Assembly: GCA_016124895.1 (NCBI GenBank) | Contig: WGMU01000133.1 | Coordinates: 1 to 46,906, forward strand | Direction: 5' to 3' | Length of the DNA stretch: 46,906 nucleotides | From: a bacterium | GTDB taxonomy: Bacteria; Planctomycetota; Planctomycetia; Planctomycetales; Planctomycetaceae | Shown here: positions 7,801 to 16,374 of the stretch, one piece after another | How the letters are laid out: each line of letters opens with the position of its first letter | Position numbering within the stretch: the first letter of the stretch is position 1 | Notes under the pieces: generated by a model | The model's input: only the letters and a program-made list of their open reading frames with translations | The model's database searches: none | Told to the model about the DNA's origin: nothing | Position numbers and translations under genes: made by a program

Positions 7801-8973
7801 ATGATCACGCCCCGCGAAATTCGCCAGAAGGCGGAAACCCTGTATCCGAAAGTCGTGCGTGCCTGGCTTTCGGGCGACGAGTCGTTCTTTCCGCGACGGG
7901 TTCCAGCGAGTCTCAAGCCCGACGCCGACGTCTCAGTCGCAAGAGAAGCGATTGCGAAGCTGCGGGACGGCTCGAAAGAAGTGCTCGGGTACGGCTACTC
8001 AATCGAGTGGTCGGACGAACGCCGGTCCCGGACATTCGGAGCGAACCGCTTTCCGCAGCAGGTCGTGTTTGAAACTCGCGACGATCTGCTGAAGCTGATT
8101 CGCAAGGCGGACGAATTCGCCGCACTGGTCCGTGCCGTCACACAGCTCCGCGAAGAATTTGCCGATCGCCTTGATGCCTGGTTCCCAGCCAACTTCCGGA
8201 AGCTGGCCGACAGCAAGGCTGACGTCGCCGGTCTGATTCAGGTTGTCCGGTATTTTCAGACGCACCCGCGTCCGAACGTGTTTCCGCGCGAGTTGCCGCT
8301 GCCGGTCGACACGAAGTTTGTCGAGCGTCATCAGCGCCTGCTGAGCGACTGGTTCGAGTTGCTGTTGCCGCCTGAAACCATCCGGGCAGACGAAAGTCAG
8401 TTTGAGCGACGGTACGGGCTCCGCTACGACCAGCCGTTGATTCGCATCCGGTTCCTTGATCCTGATCTGCAACGCGAACTGGGCTGCCCGTTCGACGATC
8501 TGGCGCTGCCGCTCAGCAGTCTTGCGAAACTTGCGATCGGCGACGTTCGTGTCTTCATTGTCGAAAATAAGACCTGCCTGCTGACGCTGCCCACTCTTTC
8601 TCGTGGCATCGCGCTGGGCGGGCTCGGCAAAGCGGCGGCAATTCTGGCGGACGTCCACTGGCTGGAGACCGTCCCGATCCACTACTGGGGTGACCTCGAT
8701 GTTGAGGGCTTCCAGATCCTCGCGAACCTGCGGCAGAAGTTTCCGCGGCTTCAAAGCGTGCTGATGGATGGCGGGATGCTCGACGAGTTTTCGGATTTCA
8801 TCGTGCCCGGCAGCGGTGCCGCACCGGATTCACTTGGATTGCTTGCGCCGCACGAGGAATCAGCATTCCGATTCTGCCGCGATCGGAACGTGAGACTGGA
8901 GCAGGAACGCATCCCGCAGATTCGCGTCCAGCATGCACTTGATGTTTCGAGTGGTCGGACATCGGACGGCTGA
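7801..8973 (+). CDS. jetD: Wadjet nuclease JetD (DUF3322/DUF2220, Toprim-like)
   Basis: JetD is the Toprim-fold nuclease that cuts circular DNA trapped by JetABC (family knowledge). The 390-residue protein has an N-terminal DUF3322-like arm (about 5-190) and a C-terminal DUF2220 Toprim-like domain (about 205-375). Catalytic-type acidic residues are intact: E255 in FIVENKTC, D298 and D300 in YWGDLDVEGF, and the RLEQERIPQ block at 365-373. It is likely functional. The start at 7801 lacks a Shine-Dalgarno site and is 179 bp past jetC because of an intervening repeat. The stop at 8971-8973 is 7 bp from the convergent stop of the DUF1592-type gene, so there is no room for a private terminator. Confidence 0.95.
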   Translation: MITPREIRQKAETLYPKVVRAWLSGDESFFPRRVPASLKPDADVSVAREAIAKLRDGSKEVLGYGYSIEWSDERRSRTFGANRFPQQVVFETRDDLLKLIRKADEFAALVRAVTQLREEFADRLDAWFPANFRKLADSKADVAGLIQVVRYFQTHPRPNVFPRELPLPVDTKFVERHQRLLSDWFELLLPPETIRADESQFERRYGLRYDQPLIRIRFLDPDLQRELGCPFDDLALPLSSLAKLAIGDVRVFIVENKTCLLTLPTLSRGIALGGLGKAAAILADVHWLETVPIHYWGDLDVEGFQILANLRQKFPRLQSVLMDGGMLDEFSDFIVPGSGAAPDSLGLLAPHEESAFRFCRDRNVRLEQERIPQIRVQHALDVSSGRTSDG

Positions 8974-8980
8974 AGCGAGG

Positions 8981-11548
8981 TTAAGGGCGTCCAGCAAATA
9001 CCGGACTTTGAACCAGTCCGTGCAACAGATCGCGAACCCGATAGCCGTTTGTCTGGCACTTGTCGAGAATTGCTTCGATGACCTGTCGGTCCGAAAACCG
9101 CACCGGTGTGCCGGTTGAGTAAACGGTGAACTGGTGCAGGAGGTTGCGGGCGAGTTGTCGCGGGTCGGCGGTGAGCAGGGATTTCAGGTCGTCAATGTTC
9201 TGAAACTTGCGGCCGTCGCGAAGGTGACCGCTGGCATCGACGGGCGAAGTCAGTGCGTAGGCGAAGTCGTGACCGGCGCGATCGATGCCGGTGACCATCT
9301 CATCCCCGGCGAGACTTCGGTAACGAGTACGCCAGTGGCCGAAGACGTCGAAGTTTTCGAGAGCCAGGCCGACGGGATCGAATCTTGCGTGACACGCGGC
9401 GCAGGATTCGTCTCTGGTATGCAGACTCAGCAGGTCGCGGATCGTCTTCGCACCGCGAATGTCGGGTTCGACCGCCGGGACGGCTTTCGGGGGCGGTGGA
9501 GGCGGCTCGCCGATCAGACGCTCCATGACCCACGCTCCGCGGACAACGGGTGAAGTCGACGTTCCATTCGCTGTGACTTTCAGAATGGCTCCCTGAGTCA
9601 GCAGGCCGCCGTATGGGCTGCCGGCAGGCAGGGTGACTTTTCGGAGTGCTGAGCCGTTGACCGGCGGCAGGCCGTAATGCCTGGCCAGCCGGTCGTTGAC
9701 GAGAACGAAGTCGCTGTCGACGAGCGTTGTCACCGGCAGGTTTTCACGGATCATCGCCGCGAAATACTCTCGGCTCTCCCGCTCAAAGGACTCCACGAGG
9801 TACGCGTCGAAACGGTACTCGGGATACAGCCGGATGTCTGGTTCATCGCGTTGAATGTGCCGCAGATTGAGCCAGTCGTCGGTGAAGTTGATGACGAAGC
9901 GGTCGAAGCCGTCGCTGGCGATCAACCGGTCGGTTTCCGCCTGCAAAGTCGCCGCGTCATGAAGCTGTCCGTTGCGGGCGTGTGTCAGCAGTGTCTTGTC
10001 GGGGCGTGAGTTCGTCAGAAAGTGCGACAGCCGCGACGCGATCGCGAAGTCGCTGTCTTCGCCGAGTGGCTCACGCAGATAAAGGACGTGGCCCGAGCAG
10101 AGGAACGCCTTGCAGCCCGTCAGTAGCGCCTCGGCGAACGGCGTTTTTCGATCGAGTTGCGACAGAACCAGCGTCTCGAACTTCTGCAGTGTCGCGTCGG
10201 AGACTGGCTCGCGCGACGCTCGTTCGACAAATCGCCGCAGCAGGCTGACGGCATCTTCGCGGGGATTCTCAGAAACGACTTCGACCGGATGACTGCTGTC
10301 TTTTGTGGCGGCTCGAAGCGGCAGATCGTTGAACAGGATCCGGTGTGAGGCCGGCGGCCAGTTCTCCGGGGACAGCGGGCCTTCGACCTCCAGCCACGCA
10401 AATGCGACGCCTGGCTGGCCGCCATCGGGAAACGGTGGGAAGCGGTACGTCGGCGGGCCTCCGTTAACGTTCCGTGCCAGAGGGACCGGCAGGCCGAGCA
10501 GACTGTACTCGAACGTTTCCGTCGGCTGCAGCGAGATCGTTGTCTCGTAAACCGCCGCGGTCGGCTGAATGTCGATCAGCCCGCCGGTCGCTCGGACATC
10601 GCCGGAGACGTCCGGTCCCGACGGCTTGCGGGCTCGAAACGTCATCGATACTGGCCGTGTCGCGGGCTTCAGTTCAAAGCCCGCGGTCTGTAGAACGGCT
10701 CGCGCGGAAAGCCTCACACGGTACTCGCCCGGCAGTGTCGCGACGAAGCCCTGTGGATAGCCGTAGTAAGGCCAGTGAGCGGACCGGAACAGGGCGAGTT
10801 CGATCTCCGGATCGTCGGGGGCCTTGCTGAGTTCCTCGTTGCTGATCGCCTTCGAGTCGCGGGCAAAGAACATCGCCTGGCGGTTGCCGAACGTCGACGT
10901 CTCCGCAAACAGCCGCCGTCCAACTGCGCGGTACTTCGTCACGGGAGGCGGTTCGACGCCACTGGCCATCGCGCTGAGCAGCGCTGCTTCGGCCGCATCG
11001 AGGTACGCGGTGAGCTGGACACGTGAGATGTCGAGGGCATCACCGGTCTTGTTGAACAGGTGCGAGACACGGTCCTCGGGCAGCCGGTCGCGGATATCGA
11101 GATGGGGCAGCTTCAGGATGTCGCGCAGATTCTGCTGGTACTCGTCCCGGTTCAGCCGCCGCAACGGGCCGCGTCCGAACTGTTCAACGTCGGCAACGTC
11201 AGCGGCGTGCAGCTTCGACGCCAGAGCACTCGTCAGACGCGATCGTTGCTCGTTTGAGAGTTCGTCTGGTTCTGGCGGCATCTCTTCCTGCTGGACTCGA
11301 TCGAAGACCCGTATCCAGCGGTCGCGGATGGCCCGGTTGCTCAGATCAAACTGAAGAGCCTGCAGATTCAGCCCGCCTTCCGCGACATCGTTGCCATGAC
11401 AGTCGTGACACGCGGCACTGAGGATTGTCTGAAGCGATAACGGCAGCGGCTGGGCGGGGTCAGCACCAGTCACAACGACCGGCAACACTCCAATGAGGAG
11501 CAGTACTCCCGTCAGTTTGCCGATGATCGATCGCTTCGACTGAACCAT
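8981..11548 (-). CDS. DUF1587/1592/1588/1585 exported cytochrome-like protein
   Basis: This is a planctomycete-type secreted haem protein. From the ATG at 11548 it is 855 residues, with a signal peptide (KLTGVLLLIGVLPVVVTG, 11-28). A frame open to 11680 adds 44 unlikely residues, so I reject that start. A first CxxCH site lies at 47-51 (CHDCH). The domains then follow the usual order: DUF1587 (LRRLNRDEYQQNLRDIL), DUF1595-like, DUF1592 (SRLSHFLTNSRPDKTLL, DDWLNLRHI), DUF1588 with a second haem site in DESCAACHARFDPVGLALE, and a complete DUF1585 end (VRDLLHGLVQSPVF). Function is unknown; periplasmic electron transfer or polymer breakdown are common guesses. Its normal downstream partner, a DUF1552 gene, lies 7.2 kb away across the Wadjet operon. 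Confidence 0.93.
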   Translation of the reverse strand: MVQSKRSIIGKLTGVLLLIGVLPVVVTGADPAQPLPLSLQTILSAACHDCHGNDVAEGGLNLQALQFDLSNRAIRDRWIRVFDRVQQEEMPPEPDELSNEQRSRLTSALASKLHAADVADVEQFGRGPLRRLNRDEYQQNLRDILKLPHLDIRDRLPEDRVSHLFNKTGDALDISRVQLTAYLDAAEAALLSAMASGVEPPPVTKYRAVGRRLFAETSTFGNRQAMFFARDSKAISNEELSKAPDDPEIELALFRSAHWPYYGYPQGFVATLPGEYRVRLSARAVLQTAGFELKPATRPVSMTFRARKPSGPDVSGDVRATGGLIDIQPTAAVYETTISLQPTETFEYSLLGLPVPLARNVNGGPPTYRFPPFPDGGQPGVAFAWLEVEGPLSPENWPPASHRILFNDLPLRAATKDSSHPVEVVSENPREDAVSLLRRFVERASREPVSDATLQKFETLVLSQLDRKTPFAEALLTGCKAFLCSGHVLYLREPLGEDSDFAIASRLSHFLTNSRPDKTLLTHARNGQLHDAATLQAETDRLIASDGFDRFVINFTDDWLNLRHIQRDEPDIRLYPEYRFDAYLVESFERESREYFAAMIRENLPVTTLVDSDFVLVNDRLARHYGLPPVNGSALRKVTLPAGSPYGGLLTQGAILKVTANGTSTSPVVRGAWVMERLIGEPPPPPPKAVPAVEPDIRGAKTIRDLLSLHTRDESCAACHARFDPVGLALENFDVFGHWRTRYRSLAGDEMVTGIDRAGHDFAYALTSPVDASGHLRDGRKFQNIDDLKSLLTADPRQLARNLLHQFTVYSTGTPVRFSDRQVIEAILDKCQTNGYRVRDLLHGLVQSPVFAGRP

Positions 11549-11886
11549 GTGTTTGCGTTGCCTGTGAGGTTGCTGCAAATAGGCACAACGGTAGTGCGGT
11601 TTCTCTGAAACAGGATCGTCAGCAGCGAGCCCGTCGGGAGTTTCCCGGACAGGTAAGCGCAGAAATTGAGCCCCCTTCACTCGCTGTTTGTGCGTGGAGG
11701 CCGCTGCCAGTGTGATCGCTGTTTCTCCGAGTCTCCAGGTTTTGGAAAAACCTGACTACGACTGGCCGTCCGCAGGGTCGGTACTTGTGTGGAAAGATTC
11801 CCGAACGCAGACTGCCGGTCACTGATGCTTCAGACCGGTGTCAACGCCGGCTCAATCCGAGACCGTCCGCAGAAAGGTGACGCGCG
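11549..11886. other. divergent gap with one hairpin
   Basis: This 338-bp gap lies between divergent genes and must carry promoters for both. The only structure I see is a hairpin at 11736-11754: CAGGTTTT and AAAACCTG around GGA. No coding frame is convincing and no clear -35/-10 pair stands out. Confidence 0.5.
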
Positions 11887-12951
11887 ATGAATAACCTGTT
11901 TGTTCGAGTTGTGGTAGCGCTGTTGCTGGTCAGCAGGGGATTTGGCTGGCCGCTCGCTGCAGACGCTGCGGAGACGGTTCGCGTCGGCATTCTGGGCTTC
12001 GATAACTACCAGAGCCTCGCGTTCACGCAGCTCTGGCATAAGCCGCCGGAAGACAATCCGGACCTCGGCGGGCTGCAGGTCGTGGCTGCGTGGCGTGGGG
12101 GGAGTCCGGACATTGAGGAGACACTGACCGATATCGAACGCTGGGAGCCGCATCTGGTCAAGCTCGGCGTCGAGATGAAGGACTCGATCGATGATGTCCT
12201 CAGCGAGTGCGATGCTGTAATCATCATGACGATCGACGGCCGGGCTCATTTGAAACTGGCCGAGCAGGCCCTCAAGGCTCGCAAGCCGACCTATATCGGA
12301 CGTCCGATGGCCGCTTCGCTGGAAGACGTCATCGCAATCTTTAACCTGGCGAAGACGTACGACACGCCGGTCTTCTCGTGCTCTCAGCACCGCTACAGCC
12401 CCGGCTTTGTCGAGATGCGGGATCATCCTGAAGTCGGCAAGGTCACTGGCTGCGACGTCTACGGAGGCTGCCCGCTGGTCGAGCATCATCCGGACTTCTT
12501 CTGGCACGCCGTCCACAGCATCGAAACGCTCTACACGATCATGGGGCCGGGCGTCGAAACGGTAACTCGCTCGAAAACCGACGATACGGAACTGGTCACC
12601 GGTGTCTGGAAGGACGGCCGCATCGGCAGTTACCGCGGCATCCGTCGCGGCGCGGTCAAGTACAGCGCACTGGTCTTCGGTGAGAAGGGCATTGCTGCGG
12701 CGGGAATCTATGGATACTCAGCTCCGGTCAACGGTGTCGTGCCGAAGGGCCGCTACAAGGGCTACGAAAACGTCGCGACCGAAATCGCAAGGTTCTTCAA
12801 GACGCGGACGCTGCCGGTCCAGCAGGACGAGACAATCGAACTCTTCGGCTTTATGGAAGCGGCCCACGAAAGCCAGCGTCGTGGCGGAGTTCCCGTGCGC
12901 ATCGACGAAGTCATCTCGGCCGCCCGCCGCCGGGTTCCTCAGTCGAAGTAA
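11887..12951 (+). CDS. exported Gfo/Idh/MocA-like protein
   Basis: The 354-residue protein has an N-terminal signal peptide (hydrophobic 5-22, cleavage near ADAAET) and then a Gfo/Idh/MocA Rossmann fold starting VRVGILGFDNYQSLAF. The family layout is clear: a long N-domain with SECDAVIIMTIDGRAHLKLAEQAL, the conserved block YIGRPMAASLEDV, and the C-terminal beta-sheet domain. Two key sites are non-standard. The nucleotide-binding glycine motif is degraded (G34 and G37 stay, the later glycines are D39 and Q42). The usual EKP motif reads GRP, without the catalytic-type lysine. It may therefore be a poor or different oxidoreductase, or a binding protein. The family acts on sugars and polyols. It stands alone, divergent from the DUF1592 gene and convergent with clpB. 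Confidence 0.8.
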   Translation: MNNLFVRVVVALLLVSRGFGWPLAADAAETVRVGILGFDNYQSLAFTQLWHKPPEDNPDLGGLQVVAAWRGGSPDIEETLTDIERWEPHLVKLGVEMKDSIDDVLSECDAVIIMTIDGRAHLKLAEQALKARKPTYIGRPMAASLEDVIAIFNLAKTYDTPVFSCSQHRYSPGFVEMRDHPEVGKVTGCDVYGGCPLVEHHPDFFWHAVHSIETLYTIMGPGVETVTRSKTDDTELVTGVWKDGRIGSYRGIRRGAVKYSALVFGEKGIAAAGIYGYSAPVNGVVPKGRYKGYENVATEIARFFKTRTLPVQQDETIELFGFMEAAHESQRRGGVPVRIDEVISAARRRVPQSK

Positions 12952-13007
12952 GGCCGGCTCCCACCGGCCGCACTGGCCAACTCTGAATGCGGCGGCGGGA
13001 ACCGGCC
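12952..13007. terminator. inverted repeat between convergent stops
   Basis: GGCCGGCTCCC (12952-12962) pairs with GGGAACCGGCC (12997-13007) with one mismatch, and the first arm is itself near-palindromic (ends CACCGGCC). Its position right after one stop and before the converging clpB stop suits a bidirectional terminator. A near copy of the 18-bp left arm (16 of 18) occurs at 34772-34789, so it also belongs to a dispersed repeat family. Confidence 0.5.
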
Positions 13008-13028
13008 CGACGCGGATTCATGTCTGAA

Positions 13029-15668
13029 TCAGTTCTCGATGACTTCGGGTTCGTGTACCGGAGTGAAGTTCAGCGCGCCGCCGAGTTCGTCGACATGGAC
13101 CGTGCAGTTCGGCGGCAGGTTGCCGGCCAGCAGTTCGTTGGCGAGCTGGTTCTGCAGTCGCTGCTGGATGACTCGCTTCAGCGGCCGGGCTCCGTATGCC
13201 GGGTCGTAGCCTTCCTCGGCGAGCAGGTTGCGCGCCCGGTCGGTCACTTCCAGCTTGAAGCCGTTCGCGGCGAGCTGCTTTTCGACCTTGCTCAACTGCA
13301 GGTCGACAATCTGACGAATTTCCTCACGGCCCAGCGGATGGAACACGATCGTCTCGTCGATCCGGTTGAGAAACTCGGGCAGAAACTCGCGTTTCAGGAC
13401 ATTCAGCACCTGGTCGTGAATCGCGTCTTCGGATTCTTCGCGAGCTGCCAGTTCCATGATGAGCTGGCTGCCGATGTTCGACGTCATCACGACGATCGTA
13501 TTCGTGAAGTCAACTGTGCGGCCCTGGCCGTCGGTCAGGCGGCCATCGTCGAGCACCTGCAGCAGAACGTTAAAGACATCTCGATGCGCCTTCTCGATTT
13601 CGTCGAGCAGCAGCACGCTGTACGGTCGCCGCCGCACGGCTTCCGTCAGCCGGCCGCCCTCTTCGTAGCCGACGTATCCCGGAGGCGCACCGATCAGTCG
13701 TGCGACCGAGTGCTGTTCCATGAACTCACTCATATCGATGCGGACCATCGCGCGTTCGTCGTCGAACAGGAACTCGGCGAGTGCTTTGCAGAGTTCGGTT
13801 TTTCCAACGCCCGTCGGACCGAGGAAGATGAACGAACCGATCGGCCGATTGGCGTCCTGCAGCCCGGAGCGCGAGCGCCGCACCGCATTCGCAACGGCAG
13901 TCACGGCTTCGTGCTGATCGATCATTCGCTTGTGGATGCGGTCTTCCATCTGCAGCAGCTTTTCCCGCTCGCCCTGCAGCATCCGACTGACCGGGATGCC
14001 GGTCCAACTGCTGACGACTTTGGCGATGTCTTCGTCAGTGACTTCCTCGCGTAGCATCCGCTCGCCGTTGGCTGCGATCTCGGCAAACCGAGCCTCGCCT
14101 TCGGCAAGCTGCTGCTCAGCGGTCTTAAGCCGCTGCTCAACTTCAAATGCCCGCTGATAATCCTCGTTGAGATTCGTTGTTCTGGCCCGGTTGAACGCCT
14201 GCTCGTATTCGGTGCGCAGGTGCTCGATCTGCTCTTTGAGCGGCTGCATCGCTGTCAGCGATTCCTTTTCTGTCTCCCAGCGGGCCTTGAGCTGGTTGAC
14301 GTGCTCTTCCCGTTCGGCGATTTCGCGACGGAGAGCCTTGAGGCGTTCCTTCGATTCGGCACTGGTTTCCTGTTCGAGCGCCTGCGCTTCGATCTGCATC
14401 CGAGTCAGTTCGCGTGTCGCTTCGTCGACTTCGACGGGCATCGAATCGATTTCCATACGCAACCGGCTGGCCGCTTCGTCAACAAGGTCAATCGCCTTGT
14501 CCGGCAGAAAGCGGTCGCTGATGTAGCGATCTGACAGTGACGCCGCAGCGATCAGTGAGTCATCGGTGATCCTCACACCGTGATGCGTCTCGTACCGCTC
14601 CTTCAGACCGCGAAGGATGGAGATCGTGTCTTCAACGTTCGGTTCCTGCACCATCACCGGCTGGAAGCGGCGTTCGAGTGCCGGGTCTTTTTCGATGTGC
14701 TTGCGGTATTCGTCGAGCGTCGTCGCGCCGACGCAGTGCAGCTCGCCGCGAGCCAGTGCCGGCTTGAGCAGGTTCGAGGCGTCCATGGCGCCTTCTGACG
14801 CGCCGGCGCCGACAACTGTGTGCAGCTCGTCGATAAACAGAATGATCTGGCCATTGGAATCCTGTACTTCCTTGAGCACGGCCTTCAGCCGGTCTTCAAA
14901 TTCGCCGCGGTACTTCGCCCCGGCGATCAGGGCACCCATGTCGAGCGCGACGACACGTTTGTTTTTCAGGTTCTGCGGGACGTCGCCCAGCACGATGCGA
15001 TGCGCGAGGCCCTCGACGATGGCCGTCTTGCCAACGCCCGGTTCGCCAATCAGCACCGGGTTGTTCTTGCGGCGTCGTGAGAGCACCTGGATGACGCGGC
15101 GAATTTCATGATCGCGACCAATGACCGGGTCGATTTTCCCCTGCTCGGCAAGTTCCACGAGGTCCTTGCCGTACCGCTGCAGAGCCTGGTACTTATCTTC
15201 GGGATGCTGGTCCGTCACGGTCTGGCCACCGCGGATGGTCTTCAGTGACGAGAGAATGTCGTGCTCGCCGACGCCGTGCAGGTTCAGCAGTTTGCGGGCG
15301 GACGAGTCGACGCTGACCAGACCAATCAGCAGATGTTCGGTCGAGACGAAGGCATCCTTCATCTGATCGGCCTGCTTCTGCGCTTTGTCGAACACCTGAT
15401 TCAGATCGCTGGCAATGGAAACCTGCCCGCCTGCCCCCGAGACCTTCGGCAGTCGATCGATCTCAGCCATCGCCGCCGACTGAAGCTGCTGCGGGTTCGC
15501 CCCGATCTTCTGCACGAGCGGCCGGATGATCCCTTCCTGCTCGTCGAGCAGTGCCGCCAGCAGGTGCATCGCGGCGATCTGCGAGTTTCCGCGATCTTCA
15601 GCCAGTTGCTGAGCCCGCTGTACCGCTTCCTGTCCCTTGACCGTCAGTTTGTCGAACCGAAATGCCAT
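13029..15668 (-). CDS. clpB: ClpB-type disaggregase
   Basis: ClpB is the hexameric AAA+ chaperone that, with DnaK, pulls proteins out of aggregates after heat stress. The 879-residue protein starts [16 protein letters not shown] and has a Clp N-domain, a first AAA+ module with [13 protein letters not shown] (about 207), the M-domain coiled coil (about 405-535), and a second AAA+ module with [16 protein letters not shown] (about 616). The C-terminal domain includes [16 protein letters not shown]. Length and both Walker motifs are normal for ClpB, and the M-domain separates it from ClpA/ClpC. I choose the ATG at 15668 because GGGAGG lies 7 nt upstream; an ATG at 15674 and a GTG at 15698 are in frame but too near or too far from that site. 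I saw no CIRCE element. Confidence 0.97.
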   Translation of the reverse strand: MAFRFDKLTVKGQEAVQRAQQLAEDRGNSQIAAMHLLAALLDEQEGIIRPLVQKIGANPQQLQSAAMAEIDRLPKVSGAGGQVSIASDLNQVFDKAQKQADQMKDAFVSTEHLLIGLVSVDSSARKLLNLHGVGEHDILSSLKTIRGGQTVTDQHPEDKYQALQRYGKDLVELAEQGKIDPVIGRDHEIRRVIQVLSRRRKNNPVLIGEPGVGKTAIVEGLAHRIVLGDVPQNLKNKRVVALDMGALIAGAKYRGEFEDRLKAVLKEVQDSNGQIILFIDELHTVVGAGASEGAMDASNLLKPALARGELHCVGATTLDEYRKHIEKDPALERRFQPVMVQEPNVEDTISILRGLKERYETHHGVRITDDSLIAAASLSDRYISDRFLPDKAIDLVDEAASRLRMEIDSMPVEVDEATRELTRMQIEAQALEQETSAESKERLKALRREIAEREEHVNQLKARWETEKESLTAMQPLKEQIEHLRTEYEQAFNRARTTNLNEDYQRAFEVEQRLKTAEQQLAEGEARFAEIAANGERMLREEVTDEDIAKVVSSWTGIPVSRMLQGEREKLLQMEDRIHKRMIDQHEAVTAVANAVRRSRSGLQDANRPIGSFIFLGPTGVGKTELCKALAEFLFDDERAMVRIDMSEFMEQHSVARLIGAPPGYVGYEEGGRLTEAVRRRPYSVLLLDEIEKAHRDVFNVLLQVLDDGRLTDGQGRTVDFTNTIVVMTSNIGSQLIMELAAREESEDAIHDQVLNVLKREFLPEFLNRIDETIVFHPLGREEIRQIVDLQLSKVEKQLAANGFKLEVTDRARNLLAEEGYDPAYGARPLKRVIQQRLQNQLANELLAGNLPPNCTVHVDELGGALNFTPVHEPEVIEN

Positions 15669-16374
15669 GTCCATGCCTCCCGAAAGTGTGCTCTGCACAT
15701 CGAGAAAAGTGTGACAAGTGGTCGCTCATTGCCTTCCACGGCCACTTACCGCAACAGCCAGTCGCAGCGACACTCGCTCCACACACTGTCACAGTCCGGA
15801 ACAGGCGAAAGCACAAGACGTGCCGAAGTTTCGATGCAGCCCTGATCCCTACATTCAGCATCCAGGATGGTGGGCTGCAATCTGTGGGCGACACTGGTGG
15901 AGACGACAGCACCGCCTACAGCGCAAGATGCTGCCGTCCAACAGGTTGTGATGTGCCTCCTCTCCCGTTCACGAAACAGCCTCAGGCTGAGACACCAACA
16001 CAGATGTCAGAACCTGCCGATGCCTGCGGCAATCGCGTTCGACGAATTCAAACTGCAGATATGGCAGGTCTTAGTCACGGAAAGCTGATCGCCAGTCGCT
16101 GCCAATATGGCGCCGTGAGCCGGCTGACGCAGCCAGGATGTAGCGAGCACTTGCCGAGGCGACCTGTGGCAGCGCTGGTTCGTGCTGCGAGCCATTTGCC
16201 GCAGCGCCTAGTGTGAAGCAACCTCTGTGAAATCCTGAACGAACACGAGTTTGCGGCGTGGCCTTCCCGGGATCCCTGGAGCGGCAAATTGCGGGTCCGG
16301 GTCTGGGACGTCTGCATAACGATGCTGTGAAACGCCATCCCGCACGATTTCTATTCGAACGCCGGCCTGCACCG
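15669..16374. other. 706-bp gap with no recognised gene
   Basis: Open frames here (for example plus 15662-16216) have irregular composition and match nothing I know. Apart from the clpB ribosome-binding site and presumably its promoter I see nothing definite. The size suggests decayed sequence, but I found no recognisable remnant. Confidence 0.5.
15676..15681 (-). promoter_or_regulatory. clpB ribosome-binding site
   Basis: GGGAGG on the minus strand, 7 nt before the ATG at 15668. Strong Shine-Dalgarno sites are rare in this window, so it decides the start. Confidence 0.75.

Noticed and set aside
1765-8977. Wadjet cassette as a transposon with terminal inverted repeats
   Set aside because: The inner ends share only a weak match (CGTGTCAG versus CGCTTCAG), and there is no transposase or integrase. 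I keep only the short direct repeat as an observation.
15662-16216. 184-residue plus-strand frame in the clpB upstream gap
   Set aside because: Irregular composition, overlaps the clpB start region, no recognisable motif and no ribosome-binding site.
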